Shown: positions 18,599 to 27,641, counted from the stretch's first letter. The stretch is DNA of 64,000 nucleotides from CAZIHO01 sp964538875 (GCA_964538875.1 CAZIHO010000004.1:8605-72604), one strand, 5' to 3'. Numbers and translations are program-made. Notes: a model not told the origin generated them from the sequence alone.

Positions 18599-20146
18599 TC
18601 AAGGGTTGCTCCCAACATGGGCGCGCAAGAAATGGCGCGGCCGGATTCCGGTGATGAACAGGGTGGCAAAATAGACGCTGATCCCAGCCAGAATCCACAG
18701 GGACAACTGGCCGATGCGTTGCCAATGCCCTACCTGGAGCCAAGCTTCGATTCCCCAGGTGCCCTGGAACAGCAGCGCGCCCATGACCAGGTTGGCGAAC
18801 AGGGCCCGGGCCAGCAGGCCCGGCCAATCCTTGCCGAGCGTCAGAATGCCGGTTTTACGCAATCCTTGATACAGGAGTCCCGCATTGATGGCGGCCGACA
18901 GGCTGTTGGCCAGCGCCAGGCCGGCATGGGCCAGAGGGAACACTAAGGTGACGGCGAACAGGATGTTGGCGACTACCGCGATGATGCCGATACGCACCGG
19001 CGTGCGAGTGTCCTGGCGTGCAAAATAACCGGGCGCCAGCACCTTGATGGCGAGGAAGGCCATCAACCCGACCGAAAAGGCCCAGAGGCTTTGGGTGGCC
19101 ATGGTCACGTCGTGGGCATCGAAACTTTTGGAGTACAGGGTGGTGGCGAGCAGAGGTCCAGCCAGCAGGCCCAGCCCTACCGCCGCCGGCAATCCGAACA
19201 GCAACACCCAGCGCAACGCCCAATCCAGGGTTTGGCTGAAGGCAGCACCGTCCGCCTGGGCATGGCGTTTGGAGAGATTAGGCAGGATCACGGTCCCCAG
19301 GGCGACACCGAGCACGCCGACCGGAAATTCCATCAGCCGGTCCGAGTAATAGAGCCAGGAGATGCTGCCGGGGGTCAAAAAGGACGCCAGGGCGGTATCC
19401 ACCAGACTATTGATCTGGGAAATCGAGACGCCGAATAGGGCCGGGACCATCAGGCCGAGGATACGCTGTACGCCGGGGTCCTGGGGCGCGTGGCGCGGCC
19501 TGGGCAATAGGCCCAGCCGGGTGAGGAAGGGTGCCTGGAAGGCCAGTTGGATAATTCCCGCCACCAGCACCCCCCAAGCCAGGGCGATGATGGGCGGGTC
19601 CATCAAGGGCGCCAGCCACAGGGCCGCCGCGATCATGGTCAGATTGAGAAATACCGGGGTGAACGCTGGCACCCCAAATTTTTGCCAGGTGTTCAAAATA
19701 CCGCCGGCGAAGGCCGTCAGGGAAATCAGCATCAGATAGGGAAAGGTGATGCGCAGCATGTCCCCGGCCAACGCCTGGTTGCCGCCCTTGGCGGCGAATC
19801 CAGGCGCGAACAGCAGGACGATCCAGGGTGCGGCCAGGATGCCAACCAAAGTCACCAGTGCGAGTACGGCGCCTAGGGTGCCGGCCACGTCGTCGATGAA
19901 GCGCTTAACTTCCTGGGGGCGTTGCTCCTTGTACTCGGACAACACCGGTACGAAGGCCATGGAAAAGGCCCCTTCGGCAAACAACCGGCGCATGAAATTG
20001 GGGATGCGGAAGGCGACGAAAAAGGCGTCTGTGGCCGCGTCGGCACCAAACGCATGGCCGATCACCAGATCGCGGATGAAGCCCAGGATGCGGGAAAGGA
20101 ACGTATTGCCACCAACGGTGGCGATGGATCGACCGAGGGATGCCAA
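18599..20146 (-). CDS. murJ: lipid II flippase MurJ
   Basis: This 515-residue inner-membrane protein of the MOP superfamily has about 14 hydrophobic segments. It flips the peptidoglycan precursor lipid II to the periplasm. The N-terminal signature NTFLSRILGFIRDLVIGHAFG and RIPNFMRRLFAEGAFSMAF holds the conserved charged residues lining the cavity. The start is read as TTG at 20146, preceded by GAGGCA about 8 nt upstream; there is no in-frame ATG near. murJ lies upstream of ribF with a 49-nt gap. Length is typical. Confidence 0.96.
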   Translation of the reverse strand: MASLGRSIATVGGNTFLSRILGFIRDLVIGHAFGADAATDAFFVAFRIPNFMRRLFAEGAFSMAFVPVLSEYKEQRPQEVKRFIDDVAGTLGAVLALVTLVGILAAPWIVLLFAPGFAAKGGNQALAGDMLRITFPYLMLISLTAFAGGILNTWQKFGVPAFTPVFLNLTMIAAALWLAPLMDPPIIALAWGVLVAGIIQLAFQAPFLTRLGLLPRPRHAPQDPGVQRILGLMVPALFGVSISQINSLVDTALASFLTPGSISWLYYSDRLMEFPVGVLGVALGTVILPNLSKRHAQADGAAFSQTLDWALRWVLLFGLPAAVGLGLLAGPLLATTLYSKSFDAHDVTMATQSLWAFSVGLMAFLAIKVLAPGYFARQDTRTPVRIGIIAVVANILFAVTLVFPLAHAGLALANSLSAAINAGLLYQGLRKTGILTLGKDWPGLLARALFANLVMGALLFQGTWGIEAWLQVGHWQRIGQLSLWILAGISVYFATLFITGIRPRHFLRAHVGSNP

Positions 20147-20203
20147 GGCGACTGCCTCATGGAAAAACCAAAATTATAGGGCCGTCGCGTTGACAATCCT
20201 GAA

Positions 20204-20234
20204 CAACCCGCCGGCGCGGACCGGCGGCGGGTTG
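20204..20234 (-). terminator. hairpin downstream of the universal stress gene
   Basis: CAACCCGCCG at 20204-20213 pairs with CGGCGGGTTG at 20225-20234, enclosing an 11-nt loop that can form an extra CCGG stem. It lies just past the stop of the minus-strand stress gene and before murJ. The T run on the minus strand is short (TT), so it is a weak terminator candidate. Confidence 0.45.
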
Positions 20235-20240
20235 AGGCGG

Positions 20241-21080
20241 TTACTTGACTACCATCACCGGGCAATGGGCCTGGCCGATCAACTTAAGGATGTTGTTCAA
20301 GTTAAACAGGCGCTCCATCAGGGAGCGGTCCCGGGGCTCGCAGACGATCAGATCCACGGAGCGTTGCCGGGCCACTTCCAGGATCAGTTCGTCGATGTCG
20401 CCGGATTGGACCATGCCTTCCGTCGCCAGGTCCCGCAACTTGGCCATGGCGACCAACCGGTTGACCGATTGGTAGGAATCCCGGCGATCCGCACCGCTTT
20501 CCTCCTTTTCCGTGACCAGCAGGATGGTCAAGGGCAAACCAGAGGTCTGAGCCAGGTCAAAGGCCGCATGAGCGGTAGCGTCATTTTCATCCTCGGTTTC
20601 ATCCTCGAACGCCAGCAGGATTTCGTTTTCCCAGTAGGACACCAAGCGGGGTACCACTAGCACAGGAAATTCCGCCCGGTCGAGAATCTTGGCGGTGGCA
20701 TCGCCGACCATGAGTTTGGCCAGGCCCCGCTTGCCCCGCCGTCCGATGACCAGCAGGGTGGCCCGTACTTCCTTGGCGGAATCGAGGATAGCCTGGGGGA
20801 TGTCGCCATCGGCGCGCCGTAGCAGGGGCTTGCATTCAATTGCGAGTTCCGCGCATTGCCCGGCTACGCGCGCCAGGTGCGCCTTGGCCACTTGCTCTTC
20901 GTCCTCGGCGTTTTCAGTGCCGGGTTCGGCGGTCAGTAGGTGTAGAACGTACAGCAGGGATTGGTGGCGCCGCGCCAACTCTAACCCCACCCGCTCGGTT
21001 CCGGCGCTGAATTCAGAACCATCGGTGGCGAGGAGCAGGATACTGCAAGGATCGGCGCTCTCGACGGGGGGCTCGGTCAT
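20241..21080 (-). CDS. tandem universal stress protein (two UspA domains)
   Basis: This 279-residue protein has two Usp folds, about residues 12-145 and 150-279. The first begins ILLLATDGSEFSAGTERV and holds an ATP-binding-type loop GRRGKRGLAKLMVGDATAKIL, where the last position of the G2xG9xG(S/T) pattern is Asp rather than Ser or Thr. The second begins NEILLAFEDETEDENDA, ends AHCPVMVVK and lacks the loop. Tandem Usp proteins are cytoplasmic factors linked to starvation and oxidative stress; nucleotide binding here is uncertain. It stands alone between murJ and the divergent mgtE leader. Confidence 0.88.
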   Translation of the reverse strand: MTEPPVESADPCSILLLATDGSEFSAGTERVGLELARRHQSLLYVLHLLTAEPGTENAEDEEQVAKAHLARVAGQCAELAIECKPLLRRADGDIPQAILDSAKEVRATLLVIGRRGKRGLAKLMVGDATAKILDRAEFPVLVVPRLVSYWENEILLAFEDETEDENDATAHAAFDLAQTSGLPLTILLVTEKEESGADRRDSYQSVNRLVAMAKLRDLATEGMVQSGDIDELILEVARQRSVDLIVCEPRDRSLMERLFNLNNILKLIGQAHCPVMVVK

Positions 21081-21244
21081 GTGGGGTCCTCAAGAATTCG
21101 TGTTTGGGCAGGAGGGTTGGATGTAAGGCAGGGGCTAGGTTTTCCTGTCCCTAGGTGGTGCGAGGTACCTGCCTGGTGTCCCGGATCAAGATTAAATCTA
21201 GTGCAAAAACATAGAGTTGCATCGAGAGTTTGGCCCAGGATCTA

Positions 21245-21273
21245 TTGACCTGGGCACCGGCAATCGGTAAGAT
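21245..21273 (+). promoter_or_regulatory. putative promoter for the mgtE pair
   Basis: TTGACC at 21245-21250 and TAAGAT at 21268-21273 are separated by exactly 17 nt. A transcript from here would start near 21280, giving a leader of about 480 nt before mgtE. Confidence 0.5.
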
Positions 21274-21279
21274 TTTATA

Positions 21280-21760
21280 AATATAGGTCAGGGCAACGCA
21301 ACCGCTCATGGATATACACTGTATCAGCTCCCAGGCACCGTAAGCGGGCGAAGCCGGCCTAAAGAGATCCTACGCTACTCGTCTCCCCTCTCCGACTTCC
21401 TCGCTTCACCTCGCTAGAGCTGGAACCCCGCCGGGTGTGGGGGTGAGCCTGTCACGGGCCATGTCCGGTCCTTGAATCAATACAGCACCAGGTTGGGGCC
21501 GGGAAATCCTGATCGCTTGGGTGGCAATGCCCAACGGACGGGGCAGGGTTACAATCCGGCCACTGGATGTGGCCGGAAACAAAGGAGCCCTTCGACTGGT
21601 AACTTTTCCAGGTTCATAGTCCGGGCCGCAGTAGGCGGAGCGGAGCCGGAAGGGTTGGAGTCGTGCTGGGTGATAGGCCACGGTGGCGGGTAACCCCCGC
21701 GCTGGTTGGCGCGAACACGGCGGAAACAACATCGCTGAAAATTAAAATTAAGGAGCTTGC
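21280..21760 (+). other. long untranslated leader upstream of mgtE
   Basis: No credible reading frame covers this stretch. It contains several potential stems: a perfect 8-bp hairpin CCGGCCAC-TGGAT-GTGGCCGG at 21556-21576, a TTGGG/CCCAA pair around 21523-21540, and a GC-rich set of short stems just before the gene (GCGGG-TAACC-CCCGC near 21692). mgtE genes in other bacteria are often controlled by magnesium-sensing leaders, but I could not match this one to the M-box or another known class by eye. An AAGGAG ribosome site at 21750-21755 closes the leader. Confidence 0.45.
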
Positions 21761-23158
21761 ATGAGCGCGATTTCCCTTGATGAACCCCAACGAGTCGTGG
21801 AACCGGCCCACCCGCCTATGTATGTGGAAACGGTGCTGCGACTGTTCCATAAGGGTGCCACTGCTCAGTTGCAACGGATCATCGGCAAACTGCTACCAGC
21901 GGATATGGCCCAGGTCATTCATGCTAGCAATGACTTGGAAGACGCTGCCGAACTGTTCGATTTGGTGACTGAACCGTTGCAGGCTGCCAAGACGCTCAAG
22001 GAACTGAGCGAGGAATACCAAAGCCACATCATGTCCACCTGTACCCTGGAACGGGCGGTTGGCATTTTGGAGAAAATGCCACCAGATACCCGCAGCGACA
22101 TCATTGGCATGTTGAGCCCGGAAGTCGGCGATCACCTGATGAACGCGCTGACCCGGGAGTCCCAAAAAGAGGTTCAAGACCTGCTGCAATACCTGCCGGA
22201 CACGGCTGGTAGCTTGATGACCTCCAGTTTTTTTACCCTGCCGGCGGATACCACCGCCAGTGCTGCAGTGCAGGCGGTCCGGGAGCAACCCTCCCAGGAG
22301 TTCATGTACTACGTGTATCTGGTGGATGACAGCCAGCGTCTGGTGGGCGTGAGTTCAATTCGCCAGATGTTGCTCTGTCCCGCCAGTAAATTGCTGCGGG
22401 ATGTCATGGAAACCCGGGTGCACCGGGTGAACGTGGATACCCCCCAAGAGGAAGCGGCCAAGTTGGTCACCCGCCATGGATTGATGGCGATTCCGGTGGT
22501 GAACGATCAGGGAGTGCTGCGGGGCATCATCACCGTGGACGACCTGATTGACGTCATCCAGGACGCGGACACGGATGCCATGCTCAAGTCCAAGGGCGTG
22601 GACGTGGACAGCAACCTGAATATCCTGACCCAACATATCCTCAGTGTGGCCAGAACCCGGATTCCCTGGCTGGCGGCGCCCTTCCTGGGCGGGTTGTTGG
22701 CTGCTTGGGTGTTGGGACTGTTTGAAGGCACCATGGCCAAGGTCATCCAGTTGAGCTTCTTCATGCCCATGATCTTCGGCATGGCCGGCAACGTGGGCAG
22801 TCAGGCGGCGATGGTGGCGGTGCGCGGACTGGCTACCGGCGTCATTGGCATCGGCGACTATGTCCGGTTGTTGATCAAGGAATCCAGCGTAGGCTTGTTG
22901 GTCGGCGCTTTTTACGGACTCTGCTTGTCCACGTACGCTTATTTGATGTTCAAGAGCGGCGATTTGGCGTTTGTCGTAGGCATCAGCATTCTTTCCAACA
23001 TTACCTATGCGGGCGTCATCGCGGCGACCTTGCCGCTGATGTTGCAGCGTATGGGCCATGATCCGGCGGTGGGCGGCGGTCCCTACGTGTTGACCACCAT
23101 CGACGTGCTTGGCGTGATCAATTACCTGATCATCGCCGCCCTGGTCTTTGGGTTTTAG
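21761..23158 (+). CDS. mgtE: MgtE magnesium channel (first copy)
   Basis: This 465-residue protein has the full MgtE layout. A helical N domain (about 15-140) holds superhelical repeats such as ILEKMPPDTRSDIIGMLSPE. A CBS pair follows (about 145-270; DTAGSLMTSSFFTLPADTTA and GLMAIPVVNDQGVLRGIITVDDLID), and the last 180 residues are five membrane segments. The pore Asp is in TTIDVLGVINY at the end. MgtE admits Mg2+ when cytosolic Mg2+ is low; the N and CBS domains sense the ion. The start ATG 21761 has AAGGAG upstream. A second copy follows after 33 nt. Confidence 0.95.
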   Translation: MSAISLDEPQRVVEPAHPPMYVETVLRLFHKGATAQLQRIIGKLLPADMAQVIHASNDLEDAAELFDLVTEPLQAAKTLKELSEEYQSHIMSTCTLERAVGILEKMPPDTRSDIIGMLSPEVGDHLMNALTRESQKEVQDLLQYLPDTAGSLMTSSFFTLPADTTASAAVQAVREQPSQEFMYYVYLVDDSQRLVGVSSIRQMLLCPASKLLRDVMETRVHRVNVDTPQEEAAKLVTRHGLMAIPVVNDQGVLRGIITVDDLIDVIQDADTDAMLKSKGVDVDSNLNILTQHILSVARTRIPWLAAPFLGGLLAAWVLGLFEGTMAKVIQLSFFMPMIFGMAGNVGSQAAMVAVRGLATGVIGIGDYVRLLIKESSVGLLVGAFYGLCLSTYAYLMFKSGDLAFVVGISILSNITYAGVIAATLPLMLQRMGHDPAVGGGPYVLTTIDVLGVINYLIIAALVFGF

Positions 23159-23191
23159 CAGGCTGTTATCCGATTTTAAAGAGGCACGAAC

Positions 23192-24586
23192 ATGGCGATG
23201 ATGGTTCAGGATACTGCTAAGACCAATGCCCAACCCCCGTTGGATACCAAGATTTCCGATGCCATTCTGCGGCTACACCGCCGGGGCTCGGCCACCCATC
23301 TCACCCAATTACTGAGTAAGTTAAAACCGGGCGATATTGCCCAGACGCTCAATCACTTTCCCGAGCATAAGGCCAACGAGGTATTTGCCTGTTTGGCGCC
23401 GATGTCCTATGCAGTTACCGTGTTCCAGGAGTTGGATGACGTTCTTAAGGACCACATCCTGACCCATTGCGACCTTGAGCAGGCGGTGGGGGTGCTCAAG
23501 TCTTTGCCGGAAGAGGTGCGGCAACGCCGGATTGCTGCTTTGAGTCCAGAGGCCGGGCAGCGGTTGATGGATGCCATGAAGCCACCGGAACAGCCGGAGG
23601 TACTTGAGGACGAGGGACTCTATCCAGAAGATAGTGCCGGTAGCCTGATGGATACCCAAATCTTCGCCATGCCGGAGTCCACCACGGCGGCGGAAGCGAT
23701 CATCGCCCTGCAAAGCCTGCCGTCCCATGAATCCATTTTCTATCTGTACGTGGTGGATGATCTTCAGCGTTTGACCGGCGTCTGTTCGTTGCGGAAGTTG
23801 ATCCAAGCCGAGCCGGACAAGATTCTTCGGGAGTTTACCCATCCGCGCCTAATCAAGACCCACGTAGGTACCCATCAAAGCCAGGTGGCCAAGCAGATTT
23901 CCCGCTATCGCCTGCTGGCGATTCCCGTGGTGGATGACCTGGGCGTGTTGGTTGGGCAAATCGCCATCGACGACCTGATACTGGTCATCCAGGAGGAGAA
24001 TACCAGTTCCTTAATGAAGATGGCCGGCGTTGGCTCCACAGATGCCAATATCTTGGCCCAGTCCCCGTTCTATATTTTCCGGACCCGGGTTCCTTGGCTG
24101 ATTACGGCGTTCGTTGCCTACCTGATGGTGTCGGCAATCCTGGACGGTTTCGAGGAAACTCTGTCAGCGGTGGTGCAACTGGCGTTTTTCTTTCCCATCG
24201 TCATCGGCATGTCCGGCAACGCGGGCAGTCAAACCGGTGCGGTGGCAGTACGGGGCTTGGCGTTGGGTACCGTGCAAAATTCCCATTTCCTCCGGTTATT
24301 GGGCAAGGAGGTGGGGGCCAACTTCGTGCAGGGCTCCTTCTACGGTATTTGCCTAGGCATTGCCTCCTACCTCATCTTCTGGAGCGTGCCCCTATCCTTG
24401 ACCTTGGCGCCAGCCACAGCTCTGAGTATCACCTTGGCGTCGGCCATCGCCCTGTCGCTGCCCTTCTTTTTCAAGCGTCTCGGCGTGGATCCGGCGGTTG
24501 CGGCAGGGCCCTTGGCGTTGGCGCTGATCGACATGGCCGGATCCATCAACTATCTCACCATCGCCTACCTGGTGTTCCACCATTGA
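23192..24586 (+). CDS. mgtE: MgtE magnesium channel (second copy)
   Basis: This 464-residue MgtE paralogue is cotranscribed with the first copy. It keeps the N domain, the CBS pair (EDSAGSLMDTQIFAMPEST, RYRLLAIPVVDDLGVLVGQI) and five membrane segments ending DPAVAAGPLALALIDMAGSINY with the pore Asp. The acidic residues that bind regulatory Mg2+ at the N/CBS interface differ between the two copies, so they may gate at different Mg2+ levels or form heterodimers; that is inference. Ribosome site AGAGGCA lies upstream of ATG 23192. Confidence 0.94.
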   Translation: MAMMVQDTAKTNAQPPLDTKISDAILRLHRRGSATHLTQLLSKLKPGDIAQTLNHFPEHKANEVFACLAPMSYAVTVFQELDDVLKDHILTHCDLEQAVGVLKSLPEEVRQRRIAALSPEAGQRLMDAMKPPEQPEVLEDEGLYPEDSAGSLMDTQIFAMPESTTAAEAIIALQSLPSHESIFYLYVVDDLQRLTGVCSLRKLIQAEPDKILREFTHPRLIKTHVGTHQSQVAKQISRYRLLAIPVVDDLGVLVGQIAIDDLILVIQEENTSSLMKMAGVGSTDANILAQSPFYIFRTRVPWLITAFVAYLMVSAILDGFEETLSAVVQLAFFFPIVIGMSGNAGSQTGAVAVRGLALGTVQNSHFLRLLGKEVGANFVQGSFYGICLGIASYLIFWSVPLSLTLAPATALSITLASAIALSLPFFFKRLGVDPAVAAGPLALALIDMAGSINYLTIAYLVFHH

Positions 24587-24698
24587 TAGGTTGGGGGATA
24601 GGCTTCGACAGTCGGCTTAGTCCGGCTGCCAGGTAGGGGCGGGCGAGGAATTGTCGACCCGGTCTGGTTCTGAAAGATCCCGGCGGACGATGTTCTTC

Positions 24699-24727
24699 TT
24701 GACATTGTTCCGCTGGACAAAGAAAAT
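24699..24727 (+). promoter_or_regulatory. rpsT promoter
   Basis: A perfect TTGACA at 24699-24704, a 17-nt spacer and GAAAAT at 24722-24727 lie 43 nt before the rpsT start codon. The quality suits a ribosomal protein gene. Confidence 0.65.
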
Positions 24728-24769
24728 TGCCAGCTTTTCACACGACCAGGTTTTCACAGGAGATCGACC

Positions 24770-25033
24770 TTGGCCAACTCACCGCAAGCCGAAAAACGCG
24801 CCCGTCAGGCGGAGAAGCGGCGCCAGCACAATGCGGCTCGGCGTAGCATGATGCGTACCTACATCAAGAAGGTCATCAAGGCGATCCGTTCCGGCGACAA
24901 AGCTGCCGCGTCCGAAGCTTTCCAAACCGCCCAGCCGGTCATCGACCGCATGGCGAACAAGGGGCTAATTCATAAGAACAAGGCCGCGCGGCATAAAAGC
25001 CGTCTGAACGCCCACATCAAGGCGATGGCCTAA
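24770..25033 (+). CDS. rpsT: 30S ribosomal protein S20
   Basis: This 87-residue very basic protein binds 16S rRNA early in small-subunit assembly. The N-terminus ANSPQAEKRARQAEKRRQHN and the C-terminal IHKNKAARHKSRLNAHIKAM are diagnostic. It starts with TTG at 24770; a non-AUG start is a known feature of rpsT in enterobacteria, where it takes part in autoregulation. GGAG lies 8-9 nt upstream. It has its own promoter and terminator, so it is monocistronic. Confidence 0.98.
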   Translation: MANSPQAEKRARQAEKRRQHNAARRSMMRTYIKKVIKAIRSGDKAAASEAFQTAQPVIDRMANKGLIHKNKAARHKSRLNAHIKAMA

Positions 25034-25052
25034 GCCGACGCGGGTCGGCCAT

Positions 25053-25080
25053 AAAAAAACCGGCGCAAGCCGGTTTTTTT
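25053..25080. terminator. bidirectional rho-independent terminator, rpsT / proB
   Basis: AAAAAAACCGGC at 25053-25064 pairs with GCCGGTTTTTTT at 25069-25080 around a GCAA tetraloop. The A and T runs make it a classic two-way terminator between the convergent rpsT and proB. Confidence 0.95.
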
Positions 25081-25100
25081 ATGGGGGTGCGAGAGTCGGG

Positions 25101-26225
25101 TCAAATCAACACCAGGTTGTCCCGGTGGATCAGTTCATCATCATTGATGTAGCCGAGAATCGCCTCGAATTGGGATGAGGGTTGACCCAGGATGCGCTGG
25201 GTTTCCAGGGAATCATAGTTTACCAAGCCCCGCGCCACTTCGCGTCCTTCCGGGTCCACGCAGACCACCAATTCTCCCCGTCGGAAGGATCCCTGTACCG
25301 ATTTCACGCCAACCGCCAACAGGCTGCTGCCGGCTACGCGCAGTTTTTGGACCGCGCCCGCATCCAAGCTTAGGCGGCCGTGGGCCTGTAATTGCCCCGC
25401 CAGCCACCGCTTGCGGGCCGCTTGGCGGCCCTGGGCGGGTGTCAGCAGGGTGCCAACCGGCTCGCCCCGGGCAATGCGCTCCAATACGGCGGCGCCCCGT
25501 CCGGGCGCGATGATGGTGGGGGCACCGGAACGAGCGGCAAGCCGGGCGGCCCGGACCTTGGTGACCATGCCGCCCAAGCCGAGTCCAGATACGCTGCCGC
25601 CGGCCACCTCATCCAGGAGGGGATCATCCACCCGGGTCGCGCCGATGAGCCGCGCCTCGGGATTGGTGCGAGGATCCGCGTCAAATACGCCATCCTGGTC
25701 GGTGAGCAGGATCAGCAAGTCCGCTTCGATCAGATTGGCGACTAGGGCCGCCAGGGTGTCGTTGTCGCCAAAACGGAGTTCATCGGTGGCGACCGTGTCG
25801 TTCTCATTCACCACCGGCACCACCTGGAGACCGATTAGGGTACGTAGGGTGCTGCGGGCATTGAGATATCGAACCCGGTCTTCCAGGTCTTGGCGGGTCA
25901 GCAGAATCTGTGCGGTATGCAACCCCCGTTGCAGAAAACAGGCTTCATAGGCGCGGACCAGACCCATTTGGCCAATGGCGGCGGCCGCTTGGAGTTCATG
26001 GAGGGCGGTGGGCCGGCTGGTCCAGCGCATTCGGCTCATGCCTTCCGCCACGGCGCCGGAGGAAACCAGCACCAACTCGCCGCCCCGATGAACGAAGGCG
26101 GCCATTTGCTCGACCCAGGGGGACAAGGTGGCTCTTTGTAAGCCCTGGCCCGCGTTGGTCAGCAGCGTGCTGCCGATCTTGACCACCCAGCGGTGGCTGT
26201 CGCGGATACTGTCGCGGGAGCTCAT
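25101..26225 (-). CDS. proB: glutamate 5-kinase
   Basis: This 374-residue enzyme carries out the first step of proline synthesis, phosphorylating glutamate. The amino-acid-kinase domain (about 1-255) shows WVVKIGSTLLTN, LVLVSSGAVAEGM, VNENDTVATDELRFGDND and LLTDQDGVFDADPR. A C-terminal PUA domain follows (about 275-355). The ATG at 26225 overlaps the obgE stop by 4 nt (ATGA), which decides the start over a longer frame from 26243. It is the last gene of rplU-rpmA-obgE-proB. Confidence 0.97.
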   Translation of the reverse strand: MSSRDSIRDSHRWVVKIGSTLLTNAGQGLQRATLSPWVEQMAAFVHRGGELVLVSSGAVAEGMSRMRWTSRPTALHELQAAAAIGQMGLVRAYEACFLQRGLHTAQILLTRQDLEDRVRYLNARSTLRTLIGLQVVPVVNENDTVATDELRFGDNDTLAALVANLIEADLLILLTDQDGVFDADPRTNPEARLIGATRVDDPLLDEVAGGSVSGLGLGGMVTKVRAARLAARSGAPTIIAPGRGAAVLERIARGEPVGTLLTPAQGRQAARKRWLAGQLQAHGRLSLDAGAVQKLRVAGSSLLAVGVKSVQGSFRRGELVVCVDPEGREVARGLVNYDSLETQRILGQPSSQFEAILGYINDDELIHRDNLVLI

Positions 26226-27295
26226 GACTGGGTCGGGTCCCAATAAGAATCATCGGGCACGGGTTCGGGGGGGGCCTCTTGGCGGCGCAGTGTCTCGATG
26301 CGGTCCATGAGGGCCTGGGCGAGGCGGCTGGTGCCGGAGCCACTCAAGGCCGAGATGGGATAGAGGGGGCCTTGCCAGCCGAGTTCTTGGGCCAAGTCGC
26401 GACAACGCTGCTCAACCTCGTCCGGTGGCAACAAATCCACCTTGTTGCACACCAACCAGCGTTCCCGTCCAGCCAAGCCGGAATCATATTTCTCCAGTTC
26501 CGCAGCGATCTGGGCCACACTGGCGGCGAGAGTTGCTGGGCCTTCGTCGGGCGCCATGTCAACGAGATGCAGCAGCAGCCGGGTTCTGGATAGGTGGCGC
26601 AAAAAGCGCAGGCCCAGGCCCGCGCCTTCGGCGGCGCCAGAAATGATGCCGGGGATGTCCGCGATCACGAAGCTGCGCCCAATGCCCAGACTCACGACGC
26701 CGAGGCCGGGATAGAGGGTGGTGAAGGGATAGTCGGCCACCTTGGGGCGGGCGGCGGAAAGCTGACGGATCAGGCTGGACTTGCCCGCGTTGGGCAGTCC
26801 GAGCAAGCCCACGTCGGCGAGCAAAACCAATTCTAGAGCGAGTTCCCGCCGGTCACCGAGGGTTCCTGGCGTCGATTGGCGAGGGGTGCGGTTGGTGCTG
26901 CTCTTGAAATGCACGTTGCCGATGCCGTGGCGGCCGCCCCTGGCGACTAGCAGACGCTGGTCCTGGGTGGCGAGTTCGCCAAGCAATTCCTCACTGTCCC
27001 GGTCCCGCACCCGGGTGCCGAGGGGAACGCGGATCATTAGGTCCTCTCCCCCTTGACCAGTGCGGTTGCGGCCCATGCCGTTTTGGCCCCGTTGGGCGCG
27101 AAACGTGGGCTGCATGCGAAAGTCGACCAGGGTGTTGAGATTGGCGTCGCCGACCAAATAGACACTGCCACCATCGCCGCCGTCGCCCCCGTCGGGGCCG
27201 CCCTTGGGGATGAATTTCTCGCGGCGAAAGCTGACGCAGCCATCCCCACCGTCGCCGGCCTGAACGCGAATACTGGCTTCGTCTACGAATTTCAT
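26222..27295 (-). CDS. obgE: Obg/CgtA GTPase
   Basis: This 357-residue essential GTPase acts in 50S ribosome maturation and stress control. The N-terminal glycine-rich Obg fold (about 1-158; GGPDGGDGGDGGSVYLVGD) precedes the G domain with G1 LLGLPNAGKSSLIRQ, G3 DIPGIISGA and G4 CNKVDL. It is normal in length and position, downstream of rplU-rpmA, and coupled to proB by a 4-nt overlap. Confidence 0.98.
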   Translation of the reverse strand: MKFVDEASIRVQAGDGGDGCVSFRREKFIPKGGPDGGDGGDGGSVYLVGDANLNTLVDFRMQPTFRAQRGQNGMGRNRTGQGGEDLMIRVPLGTRVRDRDSEELLGELATQDQRLLVARGGRHGIGNVHFKSSTNRTPRQSTPGTLGDRRELALELVLLADVGLLGLPNAGKSSLIRQLSAARPKVADYPFTTLYPGLGVVSLGIGRSFVIADIPGIISGAAEGAGLGLRFLRHLSRTRLLLHLVDMAPDEGPATLAASVAQIAAELEKYDSGLAGRERWLVCNKVDLLPPDEVEQRCRDLAQELGWQGPLYPISALSGSGTSRLAQALMDRIETLRRQEAPPEPVPDDSYWDPTQS

Positions 27296-27327
27296 GGTGT
27301 GGGTAGGCGGTTACCCCCGGAAAACAC

Positions 27328-27355
27328 AAAAGCCCCGCCGAAGGACGAGGCTTTT
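27328..27355 (-). terminator. intercistronic terminator after rpmA
   Basis: On the minus strand a stem AAAAGCCTCGTC / GGCGGGGCTTTT (two G-U pairs) with a CTTC loop is followed by GTGTTTT. It lies between rpmA and obgE, so it should separate high ribosomal-protein output from obgE-proB by partial termination. Confidence 0.75.
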
Positions 27356-27380
27356 GGCTTGCCCGCTAGGGGGCGGGGAA

Positions 27381-27641
27381 TCAAGCGACGGGAATGATGC
27401 TTACGAACTTGCGCCCCTGCGGGCCCTTCACCTCGAACTTGACATGACCGTCGGCGAGGGCAAACAGGGTGTAGTCGCGGCCACAGCCGACGTTGTCACC
27501 CTTGTGGAACTTGGTACCGCACTGGCGTACCAAGATACTGCCGGCGCTGACCAGCTGACCGCCAAACCGCTTGACGCCCAGTCGCTTAGACTCGGAGTCA
27601 CGCCCGTTGCGAGAGCTGCCGCCCGCTTTCTTATGTGCCAT
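27381..27641 (-). CDS. rpmA: 50S ribosomal protein L27
   Basis: This 86-residue basic protein sits at the peptidyl-transferase centre of the large subunit. The N-terminus AHKKAGGSSRNGRDSESKRL is diagnostic and lacks the cleavable extension found in Firmicutes. The ribosome site GGAGGA lies upstream of the ATG, 14 nt after the rplU stop. Confidence 0.98.
   Translation of the reverse strand: MAHKKAGGSSRNGRDSESKRLGVKRFGGQLVSAGSILVRQCGTKFHKGDNVGCGRDYTLFALADGHVKFEVKGPQGRKFVSIIPVA

Noticed and set aside
21406..21732. 108-codon minus-strand frame in the mgtE leader
   Set aside because: It is Pro/Arg-rich with no ribosome site or family likeness; it is antisense to a probable leader RNA.
21300..21760. 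M-box, cobalamin or cyclic di-GMP riboswitch in the mgtE leader
   Set aside because: Short resemblances exist (AAAGAGATCCTACGCTACT to part of the M-box, GCGAAGCCGGCCTAAAG to part of GEMM), but the rest of each consensus is missing, so no class was called.
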